This document shows, piece after piece, positions 33,937 through 40,550 of a stretch of 64,000 nucleotides of DNA. Numbering within the stretch: position 1 is the first letter of the stretch; each line of letters begins with the position of its first letter. Position numbers and translations under genes: made by a program. The notes beneath the pieces were generated by a model. It did not search any database and had not been told where the DNA came from. It saw only the letters and a program-made list of their open reading frames with translations. The stretch covers positions 1,798,001-1,862,000 of the forward strand of contig NZ_JAGPYQ010000002.1 of the NCBI RefSeq assembly GCF_018070025.1, given 5' to 3'. This DNA comes from Streptomyces liliiviolaceus. Its GTDB lineage: Bacteria > Actinomycetota > Actinomycetes > Streptomycetales > Streptomycetaceae.

Positions 33937-35754
33937 TCAGTCGGCGAAGGACCCGCGGTAGATGTCCTTGATGTTCCAGTGGCCCGGCGTCGGCACGGGT
34001 TCGTTGACCATCGGTACGTCGATGACGGCGGGCCTGCGCCGGGCGACCGCGTCGGCGAGGGCCTTGGAGAGGTCGGCGGGGGCGGTGACGGTGTGTCCGT
34101 CGGCGCCGCAGGACCGGCCGAAGGCCGCGAAGTCCGGGCTGTAGGGCCGGCCCTCGGCATCGGTGAACTCGCAGCCGTAGGACCGGCCGAAGGACGAGGC
34201 CTGGAGGTCGGCGATGGTGCCGTGGGCCCGGTTGTTCATCACCACGAAGACGACGGGCAGGCCCTGTTCGACGGCCATCGGCACCGCGGGCAGCTGCGCG
34301 CTCATCCCGCCGTCGCCGATGAGCGCGACCACCACGCGGTCCGGCTGTGCCAGTTGCACGCCGACCGCCGCGGCGGGGCCGAAGCCCATGGTCGAGGCTC
34401 CGCCGGGGGTGATGAAGCGCCCGCCGTCGGGGAGTTCGTAGCACTGGGCGACGCCGTTCTTGTTCCAGCCGACGTCGGTGACGAGCACCGCGTCGTCGGG
34501 CAGCGCGTCGCGCAGGTCGGCGAGGATGCGCTGGGGCCGCAGGGGGAAAGTGTCGCTGCGGCCGTCCTCGCGGGCGGTGTCGAAGACGGCCCGGCGGGCG
34601 GCGGCGACGGTCTCGCGCAGCCCTTCCCTCACGAAGGGCTCGGGGCGGGCGGATCTCACCGCGGCTCCGATGGCTCGTACCGCGTCGCCGACATCCGCCA
34701 CTGCGCCGATCTCGACGGGGTAGTTGCGGCCGATCTCGGCGGGGTCGATGTCGATCTGGATGAGCCTGCTGGGCGGGCCGTGCCGGTCACCGGGCGGATT
34801 GTGCCGGTCACCGGGCGGGTTGTGGCTGTCGCCGGTCGAGCCGTGCTTCTCGCCGAAGGTCCAGGTGTACGCCGGGTCCCACGAGCTGGCGTCGGTCTCC
34901 GCGAACCGGGTGGCCAGCGCGAGGACCACATCGGCGCCCCTGGTGTACGCGTGGGTGGTCTCCAGGCCCCAGAAGCCGGGCATGCCGAGCAGCAGGGGGT
35001 GGCTGTCGGACAGGACGCCCTTGCCCATCAGGGAGTGGGCGAGGGGGATGTCGAGGTGCTCGGCGAGGGCGGAAAGGGCCTGGCGCGCTGCCGGTTTGCG
35101 CAGCCCGCCCCCGAAGTAGATCAGCGGGCGTTCGGCGGCCAGCAGGGTCTGGGCGATCCGTTCGGCGGTGTCCCGGTCCAGAGCGGGCAGCGCGGCGCCC
35201 TTGGGCAGCGGGTGGTCGTCGGCGTACTCCTCGACCTGTCGGCTGAGCAGGTCCATCGGGATGTTCACCAGCACGGCCCCGGGCCGTCCGGACGTCGCGG
35301 TCCAGAAGGCGCGCTCGGTCGTACGGGCCAGATCCTGGACGCGGCGTACGTGCCAGGCGCGTTTGGTGAGGGGCCGGTAGATGGCGGTCTGGTCGGCGTC
35401 CGCGTGGAGGTTGACCTCCTGGTGCGGGTGGCGGCCGGAGTAGTAGGAGGGGATGTCGCCGGAGATGACGATCAGCGGGATCGAGTCGAGGGCGGCGGTG
35501 GCCACCCCGGTGACGGCGTTCATCATGCCGGGCCCGACGTGGGTGAGCAGGACGCCGGGTTTCCCGGAGGCACGGGCGTAGCCGTCGGCGGCGTGTGCGG
35601 CGGCCTGTTCGTGCCGGGCGATCACGAAGTGGATCGGGCTCGGGCCGAGCGCGTCCAGCAGCGCGATGTTGGTGTGGCCGCAGGTGCCGAAGACGTACTC
35701 GACTCCGTACGACTCCAGTTGGGCGACCAGGGCTTCGGCGGCGGTCACGGTCAT
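33937..35754 (-). CDS. Thiamine-diphosphate-dependent enzyme (acetolactate synthase / 2-hydroxyacyl-CoA lyase superfamily)
   Basis: This 605-aa ThDP enzyme has the three domains of the acetolactate-synthase superfamily. The N-terminal pyrimidine domain has the catalytic Glu in ARHEQAAAHAADGYAR (about 47-62), followed by a central domain. The C-terminal pyrophosphate domain has GDGGM with NN about 25 residues on (about 488-515). The family includes acetolactate synthase, glyoxylate carboligase, oxalyl-CoA decarboxylase and 2-hydroxyacyl-CoA lyase, which cannot be told apart here. A 7-aa repeat, GD(R/S)HNPP, is inserted in the central domain before LIQIDIDPAEIG. The ATG overlaps the aldehyde dehydrogenase stop. 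I infer that it makes an aldehyde that the next enzyme oxidises. Confidence 0.85.
   Translation of the reverse strand: MTVTAAEALVAQLESYGVEYVFGTCGHTNIALLDALGPSPIHFVIARHEQAAAHAADGYARASGKPGVLLTHVGPGMMNAVTGVATAALDSIPLIVISGDIPSYYSGRHPHQEVNLHADADQTAIYRPLTKRAWHVRRVQDLARTTERAFWTATSGRPGAVLVNIPMDLLSRQVEEYADDHPLPKGAALPALDRDTAERIAQTLLAAERPLIYFGGGLRKPAARQALSALAEHLDIPLAHSLMGKGVLSDSHPLLLGMPGFWGLETTHAYTRGADVVLALATRFAETDASSWDPAYTWTFGEKHGSTGDSHNPPGDRHNPPGDRHGPPSRLIQIDIDPAEIGRNYPVEIGAVADVGDAVRAIGAAVRSARPEPFVREGLRETVAAARRAVFDTAREDGRSDTFPLRPQRILADLRDALPDDAVLVTDVGWNKNGVAQCYELPDGGRFITPGGASTMGFGPAAAVGVQLAQPDRVVVALIGDGGMSAQLPAVPMAVEQGLPVVFVVMNNRAHGTIADLQASSFGRSYGCEFTDAEGRPYSPDFAAFGRSCGADGHTVTAPADLSKALADAVARRRPAVIDVPMVNEPVPTPGHWNIKDIYRGSFAD
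34780..34842. repeat. In-frame 21-bp tandem repeat in the ThDP enzyme gene
   Basis: Two near-identical 21-bp units (34780-34800 and 34801-34821, both opening GTGCCGGTCACC on the plus strand) and a diverged third (34822-34842) encode the heptapeptide GD(R/S)HNPP in the ThDP enzyme. The near identity of units one and two suggests a recent duplication. The inserted loop should be at the surface. Confidence 0.7.
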
Positions 35755-37256
35755 GCGGTGCTCTCCCCGTCGATGGACGTCGTGTCGCCCCAGACGGACA
35801 GGCCGCGGAGCATGAGTGTTTTGACGACCGTGTAGTCGTCGATCATCGAGCGGGGTGTCTCCCGGCCGAAGCCGGAGTCCTTGACCCCGCCGAAGGGAAT
35901 GTGGTCGAGGCGGTGGTTCGAGGTGCCGCCGACGATCAGCGCGCCGGTCTCCAGTTCCCGCCAGGCGGTGATCACACGGCCCAGGTCACGCGTGAACAGC
36001 CCCGCCTGCAAGCCGTAGCGGCTGGCGTTGCAGAGGTCGATGACCGCACTGAAGTCGTCGTAGGGGAGCACCGCGACCAGTGCCCCGAAGACCTCGTGGA
36101 CCACGGCCGAGGAGTCCGGTGCGGGGTCCGCCACGACGGTGGGCGCCGCGGTGGCGCCGTCGCGGGTGCCGCCGCGCAGCACGCGGGCGCCGGAGGCGGC
36201 GGCCTCCGCGGACCAGCGCACCACACGTTCGGCGGCCTCCTCGTCGACCATCGACCCCACGTCGGTGGCCGGGTCGAGCGGGTCGCCGACCTTGAGGGTG
36301 TCGACGGCGGCCGTGAACGCGTCGAGGAAGGTGGCGTAGCGGGAGCGGTGGACGTAGACGCGCTGGACGGAGATGCAGCTCTGGCCGGAGTTGCTGTATC
36401 CGGTGCGGGCGCACTCCTTCGCGGCCTGCCCTATGTCGGCGTCCTCGCAGACGATCGTGGCGGCGTTCCCGCCGAGTTCGAGGACCAGTCGTTTGGCCCC
36501 GGCCGCGCGGGCGACGGCACGGCCGGTCTCCGCGCTGCCGGTGAAGCTGATGACGGCCACCTCGTCTGCCGCGCACAGCATCGCGCCCACCTCGGCGCCG
36601 CCGTGCAGCAACTGCACGCCCTCCGGGGGCATACCGGATTCCAGGAGGAGGGCCACGATCGCGGCGGTGGAGGCCGGGGCCTGGGGCGGGGCCTTGACGA
36701 GGGTGGTGTTGCCCGCGGCGAAGGACGCGCCGAGTTTGTGCGCGAGGAGGTTCGCGGGAGCGTTGAAGGGGGTGATGGCGAGGGCGACCCCGGCCGGGGC
36801 GCGGTAGGTGAAGGCTGTGTTGCCGACGCCGCGTGCCCAGCCCGCGACGGGCAGGGTCTCGCCGCCGATGTGCCGTGCCTCCGCGGCGCACACGGCGAAG
36901 GTGTCGGCGACCCGGTCGATCTCGCCGAGCCCGTCCCTGACCGGCTTGCCCAGTTCCAGGGCGAGGAGGCGGGCCAGGCCCTCGCGGTGGGCGGACGCGG
37001 CGCGGGATGCTCGTTCCAGGACGTCGGCGCGCAGTGCGGGCGCGAGCTCGGCCACCGTCCGGGCCGAGGTACGGGCCCGGGCGAGGGCGCGGGAGATCTC
37101 GTCCCCGGTCGCCGTCGAGGTCCGGCTCACCACGCGGCGCAGGTAAGGGCCTGTTCGGGTCGACGCGGGTCCGCTGCCACCCCATCGGCCGGCGACGTAG
37201 GGAGGCGCTTCGGCCACCGCCGCGTCCCTGCCGGCTTTGAGAAGGGAATCGAGCAT
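35751..37256 (-). CDS. Aldehyde dehydrogenase family protein
   Basis: This 501-aa NAD(P)-dependent aldehyde dehydrogenase has the catalytic Glu in VLELGGNAATIV (about 268) and the nucleophile Cys in NSGQSCISVQR (about 302). The cofactor segment FTGSAETG lies near 245 and the C-terminal PFGGVKDSGFGRE is typical of the family. ITPFNAPANLLAHKLG resembles lactaldehyde, phosphonoacetaldehyde and succinate-semialdehyde types. It starts at the ATG at 37256 and is the first gene of a leftward operon with the ThDP enzyme and the Liv transporter. It diverges from the IclR regulator, which probably controls it. Confidence 0.9.
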   Translation of the reverse strand: MLDSLLKAGRDAAVAEAPPYVAGRWGGSGPASTRTGPYLRRVVSRTSTATGDEISRALARARTSARTVAELAPALRADVLERASRAASAHREGLARLLALELGKPVRDGLGEIDRVADTFAVCAAEARHIGGETLPVAGWARGVGNTAFTYRAPAGVALAITPFNAPANLLAHKLGASFAAGNTTLVKAPPQAPASTAAIVALLLESGMPPEGVQLLHGGAEVGAMLCAADEVAVISFTGSAETGRAVARAAGAKRLVLELGGNAATIVCEDADIGQAAKECARTGYSNSGQSCISVQRVYVHRSRYATFLDAFTAAVDTLKVGDPLDPATDVGSMVDEEAAERVVRWSAEAAASGARVLRGGTRDGATAAPTVVADPAPDSSAVVHEVFGALVAVLPYDDFSAVIDLCNASRYGLQAGLFTRDLGRVITAWRELETGALIVGGTSNHRLDHIPFGGVKDSGFGRETPRSMIDDYTVVKTLMLRGLSVWGDTTSIDGESTA

Positions 37257-37351
37257 GAGATCTCCCAGGAAACCGCTCAGTGGTACTGGTGGACTGCTCT
37301 GTGGGTCGGCGTGTAACGTACGGGCGCCAACTCGCGGTGACAAGAGGGCCG

Positions 37352-37368
37352 TTCGAGGAAGTTTCGAA
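37352..37368. promoter_or_regulatory. Inverted repeat, possible IclR operator
   Basis: TTCGA-GGAAGTT-TCGAA (37352-37368) lies 18 bases before the IclR start and 96 bases before the divergent aldehyde dehydrogenase start. The size and position fit an autoregulatory IclR site, but the arms are only five bases, so the call is tentative. Confidence 0.35.
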
Positions 37369-37385
37369 GCAGAGGGGGAAGGCGC

Positions 37386-38171
37386 GTGAGCGGGACCGAC
37401 CATGAGGGGGCGGCGGCCGAGGCGACCGGGGTGCGCAGTGTGCGCAGGGCTCTGGACATCCTGGGACTGCTGACGGAGGATCAGCCGACGGTCACGCTGC
37501 GCGAGATCGTCGACGCGACCGGGCTGGCCAAGACCACGGTGGTCCGCATGGTGCAGACCCTTGAGCAGTGCGGTCTGCTCTGGGACACCCCGGCCGGCTA
37601 CACGGCGGGGCCGGGCCTGTGGCGCTGGGCCCACCTCGCGCACACCAGCTGGGAACTGCCGCGCGAGACACGCAAGTTGATGCGCGAACTGGCCGAGGAA
37701 CAGCAGGAGACGGTCAATCTCTTCATGCTGCGCGGCCTGTCCCGTGTCTGCGTGGCCCAGCAGGAGAGCCCGCAGCCGCTGCGTCATGTCGTACGGGTCG
37801 GCGACGAACTCCCGCTGTGGGCGGGTGCCTCGTCGAAGATCCTGCTGCGTACGGCACCCGATGCCCTGCTGCGCCGGATCGCCGCGGGCTCGCCGCACGG
37901 TGAGGGACATGCCAGGCAGTTGCGGGTGTGGGCGGACCTGGCGGCGGAGCGGGGCTTCGCGGTCAGCCGGGGCGAGCGCGACGAGGGGCTGACGGCCGTC
38001 GCCGTACCCGTCGTGGGGCGCGGCGGGGCCGTGGTCGCCTCGCTCTCGCTCAGCGGTCCGAGCCACCGCTTCCCCGAGTCCGTCGTCGAGCGGTTCGCCA
38101 CCGCGCTCGCCGAGGTCGCCCGGCGGATGTCGGAGCAGGGCTTCGACCATCCGCTCAGCCCCGCGAAGTGA
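37386..38171 (+). CDS. IclR-family transcriptional regulator
   Basis: This 261-aa IclR-type regulator has an N-terminal winged helix at about residues 18-75 (VRRALDILGLL, TLREIVDATGLAKTTVVRMVQTLE region). The C-terminal effector domain is at about 90-250 (LPLWAGASSKILL, RGERDEGLTAVAVPV). The GTG at 37386 follows an AGGGGGAAGG stretch. It lies between the aldehyde dehydrogenase operon on one side and the CoA-transferase/lyase pair on the other, so it probably governs both halves. Effectors of this family are usually small aromatic or aliphatic acids, which suits the gene content. Confidence 0.9.
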   Translation: MSGTDHEGAAAEATGVRSVRRALDILGLLTEDQPTVTLREIVDATGLAKTTVVRMVQTLEQCGLLWDTPAGYTAGPGLWRWAHLAHTSWELPRETRKLMRELAEEQQETVNLFMLRGLSRVCVAQQESPQPLRHVVRVGDELPLWAGASSKILLRTAPDALLRRIAAGSPHGEGHARQLRVWADLAAERGFAVSRGERDEGLTAVAVPVVGRGGAVVASLSLSGPSHRFPESVVERFATALAEVARRMSEQGFDHPLSPAK

Positions 38172-38193
38172 ACCGACGACTCTCAGAACACGC

Positions 38194-38283
38194 TTGACCC
38201 GCTCGAACCGCTGGACCTACCTGACCTACCTGACCCGCCTGACCCGCTGGACCTGCCTGACCCGCTCGAACCGCTGTGACCGC
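38194..38283 (+). repeat. Ten-unit 9-bp tandem repeat before the CoA-transferase
   Basis: Ten consecutive 9-bp units (consensus CTGACCCGC, with TGGACCTAC and TCGAACCGC variants) fill the gap between the IclR and CoA-transferase genes and end right at the ribosome site (AGAAGGAGC). The block is free of stops and in frame with the downstream ATG, and would read as Leu-Thr-Arg-like triplets. There is no ribosome site before it, so I treat it as untranslated. Confidence 0.75.
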
Positions 38284-38298
38284 AGAAGGAGCCGGTGC

Positions 38299-39501
38299 AT
38301 GCCCGAACGACCGCTCTCAGGAATCCGCGTACTCGATCTCACCAATGTGCTCGCAGGGCCGTACTGCAGTTACCACCTCATGCTCCTCGGCGCCGAGGTC
38401 GTCAAGGTCGAACAGCCGGGCAGGGGCGACCTCGCACGGAGTCTCGGCCCGGATCCGGAGCTGAACCGGTCCGGTATCGGCGCGTCCTTCCTCGCCCAGA
38501 ACGCGGGCAAACAATCCCTCGTACTCGACCTCAAGGACCCCGGCGACCGGGCCGACTTCGAGGAACTGCTGTGCGGCGCGGACGTCCTCCTGGAGAACTT
38601 CCGGGCCGGCGTGCTGGCCCGGATGGGGTACGGGGCCGACCGGCTGCGGGAGCTGAATCCGCGGCTGGTCAGCTGTGCGATCACCGGCTTCGGCCAGTCG
38701 GGGCCGATGAGTGCCGCGCCCGCCTACGACCAGATCATCCAGGGGCTCTCGGGGATGATGAGCATCACCGGTACCACCGACACCGCCCCGCTCAGGGTGG
38801 GTTTCCCGGTGTGCGACTCGCTCGGCGGTCTCGGCGCGGCCCTCGCGATCAGCGCGGCCCTGGTCGGACGGGAGCGGACCGGGCAAGGGGCCCGGCTGGA
38901 CGTGTCCATGCTGGAGGTCTCCCTCTCCGCGATGGGCTGGGCGGTCTCCAACTACCTGGTCAGCGGGGTGGATCCGGAGCCGATGGGCGACCAGAACGCC
39001 ACCGCGGCGCCGTCCGGGACCTTCGAGACCGCCGACGGAGGGCTGAACATCGCCGCCAACCGGCAGGAGCAGTTCGTCACGCTCTGCCGTCTCGCCGGGC
39101 TGCCCCGGTTGATCGACGACCCGAGGTTCGCCGAGCGTGAGGCGCGGAAGCTGCACCGCGCGGAACTCAACTCCGAACTCAACGCGGCCCTGCGCAGGAA
39201 GACCGCCCTGGAGTGGGAGGCCATGCTGTCCGCGGCCGGGGTCCCGGCGGCCCGCGTCCTGACCGTCCCCGAGGCCGTCGAGCTGGAACAGCTGGCGCAT
39301 CGCGGCTTCTTCACGGACCTGCCCTATCCGGACGGCTCCGGCCGCACGCTGAGAGTCAGCGGCAACGGCGTACTGGTGGACGGCGAGGCGCTGTCACCGG
39401 ACACCCCGCCCCCGCTGCTCGACGAGCACGGCGAGGAGCGGGAGCGGCTGATCGCCCGCTGGCGTGCGCACCGCCACGCCGCCGAGGCCCGGGCGTCATG
39501 A
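38299..39501 (+). CDS. CaiB/BaiF-type CoA-transferase (class III)
   Basis: This 400-aa class III CoA-transferase moves CoA between carboxylic acids through an aspartyl-CoA intermediate. The opening GIRVLDLTNVLAGPYCSYHLMLLGAEVVKVE region is diagnostic. The catalytic Asp is expected near residues 150-180, where QIIQGLSGMMSITG is followed by GFPVCDSLGG and later DVSMLE. The ATG at 38299 has AGAAGGAG about eight bases upstream. The gene overlaps the citryl-CoA-lyase-like gene by four bases (ATGA), so the CoA ester made here is probably the substrate of that lyase. Formyl-CoA, succinyl-CoA or acetyl-CoA could be the donor. Confidence 0.9.
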   Translation: MPERPLSGIRVLDLTNVLAGPYCSYHLMLLGAEVVKVEQPGRGDLARSLGPDPELNRSGIGASFLAQNAGKQSLVLDLKDPGDRADFEELLCGADVLLENFRAGVLARMGYGADRLRELNPRLVSCAITGFGQSGPMSAAPAYDQIIQGLSGMMSITGTTDTAPLRVGFPVCDSLGGLGAALAISAALVGRERTGQGARLDVSMLEVSLSAMGWAVSNYLVSGVDPEPMGDQNATAAPSGTFETADGGLNIAANRQEQFVTLCRLAGLPRLIDDPRFAEREARKLHRAELNSELNAALRRKTALEWEAMLSAAGVPAARVLTVPEAVELEQLAHRGFFTDLPYPDGSGRTLRVSGNGVLVDGEALSPDTPPPLLDEHGEERERLIARWRAHRHAAEARAS

Positions 39502-40385
39502 CGGCGACCGGGCCGCAGGACGGTCTGGTCGCGCAGTGGTGGGCCACCGCCGTCAGCCGGGTCGAGCCCGGCATCGTCGAACTGCGCGAGCACCCGGTCC
39601 AGGACCTGATCGGCCACGCGACCTTCGTCGAGACGATCTGGCTGCTGCTCCGCGGTGAACTCCCCCGCGCAGAGCAGGCCGGACTGCTGGAGGCGGCGCT
39701 GGTGGCCGGCGTCGACCACGGCCCGCAGGCACCCTCGATCGCCGCCGCCCGGATGGCCGCCACCTGCGGGGTGGGGCTCAACAGCGCGGTGGCCACCGGC
39801 GTGAACATGCTCGGCGATGTGCACGGCGGGGCCGGTCAGCAGTGTGTGGAGTTACTGGGCGAGATCGTCGAACGGCAGAGCGGGAGTACGGCGCGGCCCG
39901 ACGGAGAGGCCGGGCAGCCCGTCCGAGAGACCGAACAGCGCGCCCGGGACGCGGAGTTCGAGCTCGCCGTCGCGGAGGTCGTCGGCGAGTGGCGGGCCCG
40001 CTCGCGCTATCTGCCCGGCTTCGGACACCGTTTCCACCCGCGTGATCCGCGCCGCGACCCGCTGCTCGCGCTGGTGGACCGGGCCGTGGCGGACGGCCTG
40101 GTCGAGGGCGCCCATCTGCGGGCGGCCCGCGCGGTGGAGGAGTTGCTCAACCGCGGACGCGCCGGCAAGAAGCCGGTGCCCATGAACATCGACGGCGCCA
40201 CGGCCGTCATCTACGCCGAACTGGGCTTCGCCGCGCCGCTGGCCCGCGGCCTGTTCGTACTCAGCCGCAGTGTCGGCATCCTGGCGCACGCGTGGGAGGA
40301 GACGGGGCAGGGGCGACGCAACAAGAGCCCCATGCCGCCTTCCATGGTGCCTGTCCACCTGGTGGCACCAACAGCGCGTCCGTAG
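39498..40385 (+). CDS. Citryl-CoA lyase-like protein (citrate synthase fold), with a TTA codon
   Basis: This 295-aa protein has the citrate synthase fold and the size of stand-alone citryl-CoA lyases. The active-site block GFGHRFHPRDPRRDPL (about residues 173-188) and NIDGATAVIYAELGF (about 231-245) are clear, and HGGAGQQCVELL (about 110-121) matches the family. It lacks the long N-terminal helical part of true citrate synthases. A hydrophilic insert rich in Glu, Arg and Pro occupies about 128-152. Residue 119 is encoded by TTA (39852-39854), the only in-frame TTA I found in the window, so translation may depend on the bldA tRNA. With the coupled CoA-transferase it likely cleaves a citryl-, malyl- or citramalyl-type CoA ester. 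Confidence 0.8.
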   Translation: MTATGPQDGLVAQWWATAVSRVEPGIVELREHPVQDLIGHATFVETIWLLLRGELPRAEQAGLLEAALVAGVDHGPQAPSIAAARMAATCGVGLNSAVATGVNMLGDVHGGAGQQCVELLGEIVERQSGSTARPDGEAGQPVRETEQRARDAEFELAVAEVVGEWRARSRYLPGFGHRFHPRDPRRDPLLALVDRAVADGLVEGAHLRAARAVEELLNRGRAGKKPVPMNIDGATAVIYAELGFAAPLARGLFVLSRSVGILAHAWEETGQGRRNKSPMPPSMVPVHLVAPTARP

Positions 40386-40550
40386 CGGCTCGTTGACCCT
40401 CGCATCGACGCGTGCGACGCGAAAATCCCCTGTCACGTGTCTTGTCATGGACGCACAGCCGTCCCTAACGTGACCTCCCATCACGCGAACCCATGGTGCG
40501 GCTCGCATGAACCATCTAGCGGACCTTGATCGAATCGAGGGAACTCGGCG

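Noticed and set aside
32641..35835. A 1064-codon open frame on the plus strand
   Set aside because: It lies wholly antisense to the LivK and ThDP enzyme genes, which have clear family motifs. Long antisense frames are expected at this GC content, and the product is a Gly/Val/Arg-rich, motif-free sequence.
38194..38298. Translated repeat leader on the CoA-transferase
   Set aside because: The frame is open, but there is no ribosome site before the TTG, while the ATG at 38299 has AAGGAG and starts the conserved domain. It is kept as a finding to test, not as part of the gene.
40386..40550. Possible promoter or riboswitch before the quinoprotein gene
   Set aside because: The 165-base gap has a ribosome site (GAGGGAA) but no convincing promoter pair or conserved riboswitch core that I can identify.
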